Notes: generated by a model not told the origin, from the sequence alone. DNA of 64,000 bases from UBA4427 sp046351135 (GCA_046351135.1 JAXLZA010000010.1:186001-250000), one strand, 5' to 3'; positions 33,987 through 43,787 are shown, counted from the stretch's first letter. Numbers and translations are program-made.

Positions 33987-35102
33987 ATGGACGAGCGGAC
34001 GTCGATCGAGCGCATCCTCGACGGGCGGGCCTGGGACGATTTCTGCGAGTCCTTGAAGGGCGCCCGCGGAGCACTCTTCCGCGAGACCTCGCCGGCGAAC
34101 GCGTTCGACCGCGCCGAGGGCTACCGCCATCTGTCGCGCCTGCTGCGCGTCGCCCTCGAGCGCTTCGTCGAGCACGCCGACCCCGAGCACCCGCGCTTCT
34201 ACCAGATGGCCCGCGCCGACGCGAAGCTCGGCGCCGACAACCCGGATTGCCGCTACCAGAACTGCGCCCTCGACGGAAGCCGCGAGTACCGCATCCGGGG
34301 CCGGCGCGGGACCTCGACCTACCTGGGCATCGGGACCTACTACGGCAGCTACGGCGACGGCCAACCCTCGGGCTGCAGCGGCTACATGGACTCGGCCGAC
34401 CTCGCCTGCGACGCCGACGGGCGCTTCGAGATCGTGCTCTCGCAGAAGCCCCATCCGGGCAACTGGATCCCGATGGAGTCGCGGACGAGCAGCCTGATCG
34501 TGCGCGAGTTCTTCCTCGATCGCGCGACCGAGGTCCCGGTCGAGCTCGAGATCGAGTGCCTCGGCGTCGACGGACCGCCGGCGCCCCTCGACCCCGCGGC
34601 CCTCGACCGCGCGCTGCAGGCGGCCTCGGTCTTCGTGAAGGGCTCGGTCGATCTGTTCTCGTCCTGGGCGGCCGGCTTCGCGAAGCGGCCGAACGAGCTC
34701 CACGCGCCCCCCGACTCCCTGCGCGGCCCGGCCCACAAGGCGGAGAACCAGGTCTTCTACCACGGCTACTGGCAGCTCGAGCCCGGCGAGGCGCTCCTCA
34801 TCACGGCGACGCCCCCCGTCTGCCGCTACTGGAACTTCCAGCTCAACAACTACTGGCTCGAATCCCTCGACTACCGCTACCACCCGGTCACCGTCAACAA
34901 GCACAGCGTCCGGCTCGAGCCCGATGGCTCCTTCGCGATCATCGTCTCGGCGCAGGACCCCGGTTTCGGCAACTGGATGGACACGGCGGGTCATTCCAAT
35001 GGCACGATGGGCCTGCGCTGGAACATGGCCATCGATCCGCCCCAGCCCGTCTGTCGCGTCGTGCGCCTCGACGCGCTCGTCGCGGGCCGCGCGGGTGGCT
35101 AG
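33987..35102 (+). CDS. DUF1214 protein (non-secreted form)
   Basis: A 371-residue DUF1214 protein without a signal peptide, so probably cytosolic. It carries the family blocks FYHGYWQLEPGEALLITATP and VSAQDPGFGNWMDTAGHSNG, the signature also found in the secreted paralogues at 8411 and 55077. The middle region (GTYYGSYGDGQ, QKPHPGNWIPMESRTSSLIV) resembles the DUF1254-DUF1214 core. Function is unknown. GGGGGAG precedes the ATG. Only 3 bp separate it from the sulfotransferase gene, so they are co-transcribed. Confidence 0.85.
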   Translation: MDERTSIERILDGRAWDDFCESLKGARGALFRETSPANAFDRAEGYRHLSRLLRVALERFVEHADPEHPRFYQMARADAKLGADNPDCRYQNCALDGSREYRIRGRRGTSTYLGIGTYYGSYGDGQPSGCSGYMDSADLACDADGRFEIVLSQKPHPGNWIPMESRTSSLIVREFFLDRATEVPVELEIECLGVDGPPAPLDPAALDRALQAASVFVKGSVDLFSSWAAGFAKRPNELHAPPDSLRGPAHKAENQVFYHGYWQLEPGEALLITATPPVCRYWNFQLNNYWLESLDYRYHPVTVNKHSVRLEPDGSFAIIVSAQDPGFGNWMDTAGHSNGTMGLRWNMAIDPPQPVCRVVRLDALVAGRAGG

Positions 35103-35105
35103 GCG

Positions 35106-36326
35106 ATGACCCCGGACGCGGCGGCCCCCGCCGCCCCCGACACCCGCCTCGACGAGGCCTCGCTGCTCGCCGAGGCGCGCGAGCGGACGGGGCTCCGGGA
35201 CTTCGGCGACGAGGCCTTCCTCGAGCCGATGCGGATGCTCCTGTTCAGCCTCGAGCACGAGGCACGTCTCACCCCCGCCGGCCGCGCGGGCCATCGCACG
35301 CGGATCGTCGGCCTCCTGCTCGCCCGGCTGCAGATGCACGACTGGCTCGTGCGCCATCCCGAGATCGAGCGCGAGCCCGTCGACGTCCGCTTCGTCGTCG
35401 TGGGCTTCCCGCGGACCGGCACGACGCTGCTCCAGCGCATCCTCGCGAAGGATCCGCGCGCGGGATCGCTCGCGTGGTGGGAATGCCGCCATCCCGCACC
35501 GCTCCCCGGCTGGGACCCGGCGACGGCGCGCCGCGTCCCGGACCCGCGCATCGAGCGCGCGAAGGCCGAGGTCGCGGGCATGCTCGCCTTCAACCCCGCC
35601 CTCGCCGCGCAACATCCCCTCGACGCGATGGCCCCGGACGAGGACATGATGCTCCTCGAGCACGCCTTCCAGGCCTCGGCGCCCTGCGGCTCGAACAACG
35701 TGCCCTCCTACATGCGCTGGCATCTTCGACAGGACGGTGTCGCCGCCTACCGCGACCACGCCCGCTTCCTGCGCTTTCTCTCCTGGCAGAAGCGGATGCG
35801 GGGCGAGCCGGCCGGACCCTACGTCCTCAAGGCGCCCCACCACATGCTCCACGTCGATCGCCTGCTCGAGCACTTCCCGAACGCGACGATCGTGCAGACC
35901 CATCGCGATCTGCTCGACACCCTGCCCTCCCTCGCGAGCCTCTCCCTCGAGCTGCGCCGGCTGACGAGCGATACCGCCCATCCCAGCGAATGTGCCGAGT
36001 ACGCCCTCGCGACCGCCCGGGCGCGCCTCGCCGGCCTCGAGCGGGTGCGCGCGGCGACGCCGGCCTCGAAGTGGATCGACGTCTGGTTCGGAGACGTCGT
36101 CGCGTCGCCCCTCGAGGCCGTCGTGCGGATCTACGAACAGATCGGGCTCGACCTGCCGGAGGCGGTGCGCGGGGCAATGGCACGCTTCATCGCCGAGAAC
36201 GGGCGAGACAAGCGGCCGCCCCACGGCTACACGCTCGAGCAGTTCGGGCTCGACGCCGGGTCGGTCGAGCGCGAGTTCGCGGACTACCGAGCGCGGCACG
36301 TCCTGCCCCGCGCCACGGCGCGCTGA
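35106..36326 (+). CDS. Sulfotransferase_3 family protein
   Basis: A 406-residue protein of the large sulfotransferase type common in environmental actinobacteria and deltaproteobacteria. The PAPS P-loop is VVGFPRTGTTLLQRILAKDP (near residue 100). YVLKAPHHMLHVDRLLEHFP and TIVQTHRDLLDTLPS provide the 3'-phosphate site. The N-terminal 90 residues form a helical domain typical of the family, and the end is ERTHVL-like (REFADYRARHVL). It would sulfate a hydrophobic hydroxylated molecule. Co-transcribed with a DUF1214 gene, which suggests a shared pathway. Confidence 0.87.
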   Translation: MTPDAAAPAAPDTRLDEASLLAEARERTGLRDFGDEAFLEPMRMLLFSLEHEARLTPAGRAGHRTRIVGLLLARLQMHDWLVRHPEIEREPVDVRFVVVGFPRTGTTLLQRILAKDPRAGSLAWWECRHPAPLPGWDPATARRVPDPRIERAKAEVAGMLAFNPALAAQHPLDAMAPDEDMMLLEHAFQASAPCGSNNVPSYMRWHLRQDGVAAYRDHARFLRFLSWQKRMRGEPAGPYVLKAPHHMLHVDRLLEHFPNATIVQTHRDLLDTLPSLASLSLELRRLTSDTAHPSECAEYALATARARLAGLERVRAATPASKWIDVWFGDVVASPLEAVVRIYEQIGLDLPEAVRGAMARFIAENGRDKRPPHGYTLEQFGLDAGSVEREFADYRARHVLPRATAR

Positions 36327-36403
36327 CCCCGCCCGCGGCCGAGCTTCGAGCATCGGACTCCGGGCTCCGGCCGTACGCCGCTGCGGGCCGGCTCCGCGCC
36401 GAC

Positions 36404-37351
36404 CTAACGAGCGACCAGCCACTCCGGATGGAGCTTCTCGATCATCCGGCGGATGCCGTCCCGCCAGTCGACGCGACAGGGCCCCGTGAGCGCGCGGCGG
36501 CGTGTCGGATCCGACGGACGGTTGCCCGAGACCTCGGGCGTGACGACGAAGCGCGGCTCGCAGCCCGTGAGCCGGCCCATGTAGGCGCAGAGCTCCTGCA
36601 TCGGGACCGGTTCGTCCCCCGCCCAGTTGACGATCGTCGCCGGCACCGTCGCCCCGGCGATCAGCCCCGGCAGCTGATCGAAGAGATCGTCGTGGTGGAT
36701 CGGCGCGGCGCGGGTCGCGCCATGAGGCCCGAGCGGGATCGGCTGCCCCGCCTTCATCCGCTCGAGCAGCATCGCGGGCAGCCCGCCGTTGTCGCCGTAG
36801 ACGACGTTGAGCCGCGCGAGGATCGTCGGCAGGCGGAGGTCCTCGGCCCAGAACTGGGCCACCGCCTCCTGCGCCAGCTTCGACACGCGATAGGTCGGCG
36901 AGTACGGCAGCGGCGCGTCCCCCCCGAGCGGATCGTCCTCGTGCTGGATGCGATCGGGATCGACGGGCTCTGCGTAGACCGCCCGGCTCGAGGCGACCAG
37001 GCAGGCGCGGGCGCTTCGGAACCGGTTCATCAGGCGGCCGGTGCCGTCGCCGTTGATGCGGATCGCGTCGGCGAAGGAGAGGTTCGTACCGATCGCCGCG
37101 GCGAAGTGGAGGACGAGGGTGAAGTCGGTCGGCAGGTCGGCCCAGTCGGGGGCGGCGAGATCGACGCGGCGCGTGCGGATGCCCGCCGCCTCGACCTGCT
37201 CGCGCTCGGCGGCCTGGCCGAAGCGGGCGATGCCCCAGACCTCGTTGTCCCGGGCGAGGCGGGCCGCGAGGGGAAACGCGACGCGACCGGCGGGGCCGGT
37301 GATCAGGATCTTCTCGCCCACAAGCGGTCCGGCGGACCGATCGGATGCCAT
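36404..37351 (-). CDS. NAD-dependent epimerase/dehydratase family protein
   Basis: A 315-residue extended SDR. The nucleotide loop is ILITGPAGRVAFPLA (residues 15-29), a variation on TGxxGxxG. The catalytic pair is in YRVSKLAQ with Ser in LVASSRAVY. The region INGDGTGRLMNRF and the C-terminal substrate part (VNWAGDEPVPMQEL) are typical. The substrate could be a nucleotide sugar or another small ketone/alcohol. It stands alone on the minus strand, convergent with the sulfotransferase and divergent from the CoA-transferase. Confidence 0.85.
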   Translation of the reverse strand: MASDRSAGPLVGEKILITGPAGRVAFPLAARLARDNEVWGIARFGQAAEREQVEAAGIRTRRVDLAAPDWADLPTDFTLVLHFAAAIGTNLSFADAIRINGDGTGRLMNRFRSARACLVASSRAVYAEPVDPDRIQHEDDPLGGDAPLPYSPTYRVSKLAQEAVAQFWAEDLRLPTILARLNVVYGDNGGLPAMLLERMKAGQPIPLGPHGATRAAPIHHDDLFDQLPGLIAGATVPATIVNWAGDEPVPMQELCAYMGRLTGCEPRFVVTPEVSGNRPSDPTRRRALTGPCRVDWRDGIRRMIEKLHPEWLVAR

Positions 37352-37465
37352 CGCTTCGACTCTCCTACTGGCTACTGCCGCAGACTACCGCTCTTCTCTA
37401 GTGTCGCGGGAGGCCCGGCGGCGGCGAATCGCCGACCCGGGGCCCGAACAGGAGCCCGTTTCGCG

Positions 37466-39952
37466 ATGCTGAACCCCGCTGCGAAGAGCCTTCTCGAAGG
37501 ACTGACGGTGATCGAGCTCGGCGATCGGGTCGCCGCCCCCTACTGCGGGCGGCTCTTCGCCGAATCCGGCGCCCGCGTCGTCAAGATCGAGGCGCCCGGC
37601 GGCGACGTCGCACGCGGCTGGGGCCCCTTCGCGGGCGATCGACCGGATCCCGAGCGCGGCGGCCTCTTCCATTTCCTGAACGCCGAGAAGGAGTCGGTCG
37701 TCCTCGACCTCGAGCAGCCGGCGGATCGCGAGTCGTTCCGCGCGCTCGTCGCGAGCGCCGACCTGCTGATCGAGAGCCGGGCTCCCGGCGAGCTCGCGCG
37801 CCTCGGCCTCGATCCTGCGATGCTCTCGACGATCGCCCCGCAGCTCGTCGTCCTGTCCCTCACGCCCTTCGGCCAGACCGGCCCCTACCGCGACTGGAAG
37901 GGCTACGACCACAACGCCTATCATCTTTCGGGCAGCGGCCATCGCTACTGCGGCCGGCCCGACCAGATGCCCCTCGAGCAGGGCACCTTCCTCGCCGACT
38001 TCTACGGCGCGATCGCCGGCGCCGCCTGGGCGCTCGGCGCGATCTACGGCCGCGACGTCGCCGGCGGCGGGCAATGGCTCGACCTCTCGACCGCCGAGCT
38101 GCTCGCGACGACGATGGTCGGCGGCTGGAACGTCCCGGGCTTCCGCCGCCACGGCTACGTCAACAAGCGGACGGGCATCGGCCTCTCCGGTGCCCCCGCC
38201 TCGATCCTGAAGTGCACCGACGGCCATGCCTGGGTCTTCGCCCTCGAGCCCGGCCAGTGGAAGGGCCTCGCGAAGGTCATGGGCGATCCCGAGTGGATGG
38301 ACCTCGAGATCTTCGACGACGTCTGGAAGCGCGGCGCCGAGCGCGACGTCGTCTACCCGCTGATCGAGGAGTGGACGAAGCAGCACAGCAAATGGGAAGT
38401 CATGGAGCTCTGTCAGGCGGCCGGCTCGCCGTCGACGGCGGTCATGACCGTCGCCGAGTTCGCGAAGCACCCCCACATCGTGGGCCGCGGCTTCATCGGC
38501 CAGACCGGCGGCCAGGACGGCGAGGCCCCGATGCCCGATCTCGGCGCACCCTTCCGCCCGTCGAAGGGCCGGATCGGCCTCGCGCGCCGCGCGCCGCGTC
38601 TCGGCGAGCACACGCAGGCGGCCCTCGCGCGGGCCGACCGCGCGCGCGTCGTCCACGAGCCCGCGCCCCGCGGCGCCGTCGCGCTCGGGGCGGCGAGCGG
38701 AGCCGCTGGGAGCGGCGTCGCGGCAGCCGCGGGCGCGAACGGGCGGCTCCCCCTCGAAGGCGTACGCGTCGCGAACTTCGGGTGGGTCTGGGCCGGGCCG
38801 ATGGTGGGCCAGGTGCTGGGCTTCCTCGGCGCCGACGTCATCAAGGTCGAGAGCCGCGCGCGGATCGACATCATCCGCCACGTCCCGCCCTTCGAGGACG
38901 CGAAGCCCCATTACGAGCGCTCGCTCGCACAACACAACATGTGGGCCGGCAACGGCAGCGTCAGCCTCGACCTCGCGAAGCCCGAGGGCCGCGCCCTCGC
39001 CCACGACCTCGTCCGCCACTGCGACATCGCCCTCGAGAACTTCGGCCCCGGCGTGGCCGAGCGCTTCGAGCTCCGTTATGCGGATCTCTGCAAGGTCCGG
39101 CCCGACCTCGTGATGCTCTCGATGCCCGCCGCCGGCCACAGCGGCCCGCTCAAGAACGTAAGGACCTACGGCAATGCGCTCGCGAGCCTGACGGGCCTCG
39201 ACAGCCTGACGGGCTACGGGCCGGGAGACGTGATCCCCTTCGAGCAGCCGATGGCCGACGCGCACAACGGTGTCCTCGGCGCCTACGCCCTGCTGGCCGC
39301 GCTCTACCAGCGGCGGGCGACCGGCGAGGGGCAGCTGATCGAGCTCTCGCAGCAGGAGGGCCTCTCGCATCTGATCGCCCCGGCCTTCATGGACTACATG
39401 CTGAACGGCCGCGTCGGCGGGCCCCTCGGCAATCGCCATCCCCTCGGCCAGGCCTCGCCCCACGGCGTCTTCCCGTGCGCCGGCGACGACCAGTGGATCG
39501 CGATCGTCGTCGAGGAAGACGCCGAGTGGCGCGCGCTCGCGGCGGCGATCGACGAGGACTGGGCCCGGGCCGACGCCTTCGCGACCCGCGCGGGTCGCGT
39601 CGCGGGCCAGGAGGCGCTCCACGCACGGCTCGCCGACTGGACGCGACCGCAGGCGATGCGACCGCTCTGCGAAAAGCTCCAGACCCGGGGCGTCGCGGCG
39701 ACGCCCGTCCTCGACATCCCGGGCCTCGCGAACGACCCGCATTTCGCTGCCCGGGGCACCTTCGTCGAGCTCGAGAATCCCCAGGGCTTCCGCGAGACCC
39801 TCTACGCGCCGTACGTGAAGATGAGCCGGAGCCGGCCCCGGGCGCGGCCGGGGCCGATGATCGGCCAGGACAACGACCGGATCCTGAAGGGGCTGCTCGG
39901 CCTGTCGGAGTCGCGTTATGCGGAGCTGGTCGAGAAGCAGGTCATCTTCTGA
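37466..39952 (+). CDS. Tandem-fused CaiB/BaiF family III CoA-transferase
   Basis: An 828-residue protein formed by two class III CoA-transferase units. Unit 1 (residues about 8-400) has VIELGDRVAAPYCGRLFAE, VVKIEAPGGD, and the catalytic Asp region EQGTFLADFYGAIAGA. Unit 2 (about 435-828) has VANFGWVWAGPMVGQVLGF, VIKVESRARID and FEQPMADAHNGVLGAYA, again with Asp. An Ala/Gly-rich linker (about residues 410-432) joins them. Family III enzymes work as intertwined dimers, so the fusion could be a self-contained dimer or a two-substrate enzyme. It activates carboxylic acids to CoA thioesters. AGGAG lies upstream of the ATG; monocistronic by position. Confidence 0.9.
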   Translation: MLNPAAKSLLEGLTVIELGDRVAAPYCGRLFAESGARVVKIEAPGGDVARGWGPFAGDRPDPERGGLFHFLNAEKESVVLDLEQPADRESFRALVASADLLIESRAPGELARLGLDPAMLSTIAPQLVVLSLTPFGQTGPYRDWKGYDHNAYHLSGSGHRYCGRPDQMPLEQGTFLADFYGAIAGAAWALGAIYGRDVAGGGQWLDLSTAELLATTMVGGWNVPGFRRHGYVNKRTGIGLSGAPASILKCTDGHAWVFALEPGQWKGLAKVMGDPEWMDLEIFDDVWKRGAERDVVYPLIEEWTKQHSKWEVMELCQAAGSPSTAVMTVAEFAKHPHIVGRGFIGQTGGQDGEAPMPDLGAPFRPSKGRIGLARRAPRLGEHTQAALARADRARVVHEPAPRGAVALGAASGAAGSGVAAAAGANGRLPLEGVRVANFGWVWAGPMVGQVLGFLGADVIKVESRARIDIIRHVPPFEDAKPHYERSLAQHNMWAGNGSVSLDLAKPEGRALAHDLVRHCDIALENFGPGVAERFELRYADLCKVRPDLVMLSMPAAGHSGPLKNVRTYGNALASLTGLDSLTGYGPGDVIPFEQPMADAHNGVLGAYALLAALYQRRATGEGQLIELSQQEGLSHLIAPAFMDYMLNGRVGGPLGNRHPLGQASPHGVFPCAGDDQWIAIVVEEDAEWRALAAAIDEDWARADAFATRAGRVAGQEALHARLADWTRPQAMRPLCEKLQTRGVAATPVLDIPGLANDPHFAARGTFVELENPQGFRETLYAPYVKMSRSRPRARPGPMIGQDNDRILKGLLGLSESRYAELVEKQVIF

Positions 39953-39989
39953 GGAGCGGCCAAGACGACCGAGGTCACGGACACCGGGC

Positions 39990-40988
39990 TCAACCGCCGG
40001 GCGCCGGCGGATCGAGCTCGATCCAGTCCACTCCGTTCGTCGACCTCAGCAGGACGGGCGCCACCCGATCGTAGTCCGGTGACGTCCGGCCCACCGCGAC
40101 GAAGCCCCCCTGTCCCTGGGCGACACCGAGCAGGTGGTACCCCGTGCCCGTGTCGTGCCGCTCGAAGGTCACCCCATCGGGCGAGGTCAATGTGATGCCC
40201 TTGTCGGCGACGACGACGTAGAGGCCGTTCGCGTACGCGACGTCCTCGAGGTTCCGCCCGACCGGGGAGAGCTCGGGCGTCCAGGTCCGCCCATCGGGCG
40301 AGGTCAGGAGGGTGCCGCGATCCCCGACCGCGACGAACTGCCCGCCTCCCCAGACCACGCCTCGCAGATCGACGCTCAGGCCCGCCTGCTCGAGCATCCA
40401 GGTCTCGCCATCCGCCGACGAGACGATCTCGCCCTGCTCTCCGACCGCGACGAATCGTCCATCGGCGAAGGTCACGTCGAGCAGATCGAAACGCGCACCG
40501 CTGACCACGGAGGACCATTCCGCCGCATTCGTGGACCGGAACGCGACGCCGTGGTCGCCGACCAGGACCCAGACGCCGCTGCCCCACGCGGCCCCCTGGA
40601 TCGTCGTCCCGAGCGGGGTCGCCTGCGCGACCCATGCGACGCCATCGGCCGAGGTCTCGACGACGCCCTGCGCCCCCGACGCCAGCCAGAGACCGTCGCC
40701 GAACGCGATCGCCGTGAGGCTCCCCCCGGAGCGGCGGGTGTGCTGCTCGGTGAACGTCACTCCGTCGGTGGAGCGGACGATGGCCTCGCGGTCTCCGACG
40801 GCGACGAACTGGCCCGCGGCGAACTCGATCCCATCGAGGCCGTAGTCCTGGGAAGAGCCGCCTCCGCTGCCGGGACCACCACAAGCGAAGCCGAGCGCCG
40901 CGATCGCGCATCGGAGCAGCGCTCGGACGACGCCCGCCCGCGCGCGAGACGCCGTGGGGATCGTGCGATCCGGGGCACCCTCTCCCAT
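39990..40988 (-). CDS. Seven-repeat beta-propeller protein, exported
   Basis: A 332-residue protein with a hydrophobic export segment (VVRALLRCAIAALGFACGG), ending in a cysteine that could be a lipid anchor although GFAC is not a canonical lipobox. The rest is seven repeats of about 40 residues, each with a G-x-F-V-A-V-G strand and a STDGVTF/SADGETW/SPDGRTW loop, like BNR or photosystem-stability-factor propellers. It is probably a periplasmic or surface binding protein. ATG 40988 was chosen over an upstream start (41093) because the signal follows and GGAGGG lies upstream. No functional partner is evident. Confidence 0.75.
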   Translation of the reverse strand: MGEGAPDRTIPTASRARAGVVRALLRCAIAALGFACGGPGSGGGSSQDYGLDGIEFAAGQFVAVGDREAIVRSTDGVTFTEQHTRRSGGSLTAIAFGDGLWLASGAQGVVETSADGVAWVAQATPLGTTIQGAAWGSGVWVLVGDHGVAFRSTNAAEWSSVVSGARFDLLDVTFADGRFVAVGEQGEIVSSADGETWMLEQAGLSVDLRGVVWGGGQFVAVGDRGTLLTSPDGRTWTPELSPVGRNLEDVAYANGLYVVVADKGITLTSPDGVTFERHDTGTGYHLLGVAQGQGGFVAVGRTSPDYDRVAPVLLRSTNGVDWIELDPPAPGG

Positions 40989-41229
40989 CGCCGATCGCCC
41001 TCCGGAGGAAGCGCCTTCGAGACGGATCGCGATCACGTCGACCGCCTGTGAGGGCTCGCGTCCGCGATACGCCTCCATGCGAGCGGAGAGCACGAACCAT
41101 GCCAGACTCGGGATCCCGGATCTTCGAGGACGAGCTGCGACGAGAGGCTCCCGGACCCAGACTGAGGTATTGAACCCCGCCGCCCCCGATCACCCGCGCT
41201 CCGATCGCCCCGGCGCTCGCCGCCCCGAC

Positions 41230-42324
41230 CTAATCCTCCGTCGCCACATAGCTCCGCGGCCCCGCCGCGCCGTCGGTGCGGATCGGCAGCGGCCGCGTCG
41301 TCTCGATGCGATCGAGGTAGCCGCCGTAGGTGAATCCGGTCTGAGCCGGGCTCGAGAGCATGCCGTAGGGCCACGCCTGCTCGACCCGGCTGACGCGCTC
41401 GAGGCGCTCGAACTGCGCGTCGGGGAGCACGAGATCGATCGCGCCGAGGCTGTCCTCGAGCTGCCGGCGCGTGCGGGCGCCGACGATCGGGATCGCCCGG
41501 GGCGAGCGTCGCCGGATCCAGCGCAGCGCGAGGGCCGCGGGGCTGCAGCCGAGCTCGCGCGCGACGGCGACGAGCTCGGCCACGATCGGGGCCTTCGCCG
41601 CAGGGATCGTCTCGCCGTGGAGCGCGCTGCGGCGCGACTCGTCGGTGAGGCGTCCGGTCGGCGCGTACTTCCCGGTCAGCAGGCCCTGGTCGAGGGGGGA
41701 CCAGCAGCAGATCGCGAGGTCGAGCGCGTCGGCGAGGGTGAAGTAGTCGGCCTCGGCGCGGCGCTCGCTCAGGCTGTACTGGATCTGGACGCTCGCGAGG
41801 GGCGTCGCACCGTGGAGCTCGGCGAGGGTCTGCCCGCGCGCCACGACCCAGGCGGGCGCATCGGAGAGACCGACGTAGAGGACCTTGCCGCTGCGCACGA
41901 GATCGTCGAAGGCGCGCATGACCTCCTCGATCGGCGTCAGGAAGTCCCAGACGTGGACCCAGTAGACGTCGACGTAGTCGGTCCCGAGGCGCGCGAGGCT
42001 GCCTTCGAGGGCGCGCATCATGTGCTTGCGGGAGTTGCCCGCGGCGTTGGGATCGCGGGCGCCGGGGCCGGCGCTGAACTTCGTCGACACCACGAAGCGA
42101 TCGCGCTCGGATCCCATCAGCTCGCCGAGGATGCGCTCGCTGCTGCCGCCGGTGTAGACGTCGGCGGTATCGATGAAGTTGCCGCCCGCCTCGGCGAAGG
42201 CGTCGAAGACGGCGCGGCTCTCGGCCCGCGAGCTGCCCCAGCCCCACTCCTCGCCGAAGGTCATTGCGCCGAGGGCGAGCTCGGAGACCTTGAGGCCGGT
42301 GGTGCCGAAGATCGGATAACGCAT
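41230..42324 (-). CDS. Aldo/keto reductase
   Basis: A 364-residue AKR of the oxidoreductase/voltage-channel-beta-subunit type: MRYPIFGTTGLKVSELALGA, NFIDTADVYTGGSSERILGE (Asp and Tyr), VVSTKFSAG (Lys), VDVYWVHVWD (His) and IPIVGARTRRQLEDSL (NADPH site). It reduces aldehydes or ketones with NADPH. It is divergent, over 236 bp, from the acyl-CoA-dehydrogenase-like monooxygenase. It shows little similarity to the other AKR in the window (15976) beyond the fold. Confidence 0.92.
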   Translation of the reverse strand: MRYPIFGTTGLKVSELALGAMTFGEEWGWGSSRAESRAVFDAFAEAGGNFIDTADVYTGGSSERILGELMGSERDRFVVSTKFSAGPGARDPNAAGNSRKHMMRALEGSLARLGTDYVDVYWVHVWDFLTPIEEVMRAFDDLVRSGKVLYVGLSDAPAWVVARGQTLAELHGATPLASVQIQYSLSERRAEADYFTLADALDLAICCWSPLDQGLLTGKYAPTGRLTDESRRSALHGETIPAAKAPIVAELVAVARELGCSPAALALRWIRRRSPRAIPIVGARTRRQLEDSLGAIDLVLPDAQFERLERVSRVEQAWPYGMLSSPAQTGFTYGGYLDRIETTRPLPIRTDGAAGPRSYVATED

Positions 42325-42560
42325 GGGGCTCCCTCGTGCAGCAGGCGCGGAACGGACGGACGGGGCGGACCGGCGTGAGGACGGCTCCGCGGGCTTGCAA
42401 CGAGCGTAGGCGAACGGCCGGCCCTTCGACGACCCGGCGGCCGGCCTCCGAGCGGCCGGCACCGGCGGATCACGCGGCCGCCGTCTCCGCCCGCGGCCCC
42501 CCCGATTTCGGGTAGAGTCGACGGAACGTCGCCGAACACGACCGATCCGGGAGAACCGCC

Positions 42561-43787
42561 ATGGCCGACTCCGCACCGCGCAGCCCCGAGCGCGCCCAGC
42601 TCCTCGAGGCGGCCGCGAAGCTCGGCCCCGTGCTCGAGGCCGGCACCGTGGCGTCCGAGTCCCTGCGCCGGCTGCCCGAGGCGACCGTCGCCGCGCTCCA
42701 CGCGTCGGGCTTCTTCCGGATGCTGCTGCCGCGGGAGATGGGCGGGCTCGAGGTGGATCCCGTCACCCAGAGCGAGGTCATCGAGCAGGTCGCCCAGGCC
42801 GACGGCTCGGCGGCGTGGTGTGCGTTCATCGGCGCGAGCTCGTCGGGCTTCGTCGCCGCGCAGCTCCCGGACACGGGCATTCGCGAGGTCGTCGAGCGCG
42901 CTGGCGGCGCCTGGCCCGTCTTCGCGGGCTCCCCGGCGACCGGGGGCACCGCGACGCGCGTTCCCGGCGGCTACCAGGTCGCCGGGCGCTGGGCCTGGGC
43001 CTCGGGCATCGGCCACGCGACCTGGCTTCAGGCGGGGTTCATGGTCGTGGAGAACGGCGAGCCCGCCCACGACGAGAACGGTGCCCCGATGATGCGCGCG
43101 GCCGTCTTCCCCGTCGCCGACGTCCACGTCGAGGACAGCTGGCATACCCTGGGCCTGCGCGGCACCGGCAGCGCCCACTTCAATACCCCCGGAATCTTCG
43201 TCCCGGAGGAGCGCACCTACCGCTTCCTCGATCCGACGCCGCGCCGCGGCGGCGTGCTGTTCCGGCAGCCCGTGCTCGGCTTCTTCGGGCCGGCCTTCTC
43301 GGGCTTCTTCCAGGGCCTCGGGCGCCGGGCCCTCGACGAAATCGCGCGCGTCGCGCAGACGAAGACGCGGGTGATGGCGGGCTCGCGGCTCGCCGAGCGC
43401 GCCGTCTTCCAGCGCGATCTGGCCCTCGCCGACGGCCGCCTGCGCGCGGCGCGCCTGCTGCTCCACCACGAGCTCGACGCCCTCTGGCAGCGCCTCCACG
43501 CGGACCGCCCGGCGACCGACCTCGAGAACAACCGCCTGCTCTTCGCCTTCACCCACAATGCGCAGACCGCCGTCGAGGCCGCGGACATGGCCTTCCGCTA
43601 CGGCGGCGGCGAGGCGATCTTCCTCTCGGGCCGGATCCAGCAGATCAAGCGCGACGTCGAGGCCGGCGCGCAGCACATCCTGGTCGGCGATCAGAACCTC
43701 GAGCTGCTCGGCAAGGCGATGCTCGGCCTCGGCGGATCCCGGCCAGGGCTGGCTACGGAGGTCGCCTCCCAATCGACGTCGACCTGA
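42561..43787 (+). CDS. Acyl-CoA-dehydrogenase-fold flavin monooxygenase (class D)
   Basis: A 408-residue protein with the acyl-CoA dehydrogenase fold but the features of two-component flavin hydroxylases such as HsaA and HpaB relatives: MLLPREMGGLEVDPV, ADGSAAWCAFIGASSSGFVA, GRWAWASGIGHATWLQAGF and VEDSWHTLGLRGTGS. No catalytic Glu of dehydrogenases is apparent. It would use reduced flavin from a separate reductase to hydroxylate a phenol or a similar ring. No reductase gene is nearby. A TAGAGT (42513-42518) could be its -10. The last residues (QSTST) are unusually polar. Confidence 0.82.
   Translation: MADSAPRSPERAQLLEAAAKLGPVLEAGTVASESLRRLPEATVAALHASGFFRMLLPREMGGLEVDPVTQSEVIEQVAQADGSAAWCAFIGASSSGFVAAQLPDTGIREVVERAGGAWPVFAGSPATGGTATRVPGGYQVAGRWAWASGIGHATWLQAGFMVVENGEPAHDENGAPMMRAAVFPVADVHVEDSWHTLGLRGTGSAHFNTPGIFVPEERTYRFLDPTPRRGGVLFRQPVLGFFGPAFSGFFQGLGRRALDEIARVAQTKTRVMAGSRLAERAVFQRDLALADGRLRAARLLLHHELDALWQRLHADRPATDLENNRLLFAFTHNAQTAVEAADMAFRYGGGEAIFLSGRIQQIKRDVEAGAQHILVGDQNLELLGKAMLGLGGSRPGLATEVASQSTST

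Noticed and set aside
34247..37465. Long open plus-strand frame leading into the fused CoA-transferase
   Set aside because: High-GC DNA keeps alternative frames open. Upstream of 37466 the translation is Arg/Pro/Ala-rich with no family resemblance and runs out of frame through recognised DUF1214 and sulfotransferase genes. The start at 37466 has a ribosome-binding site and the domain begins there.
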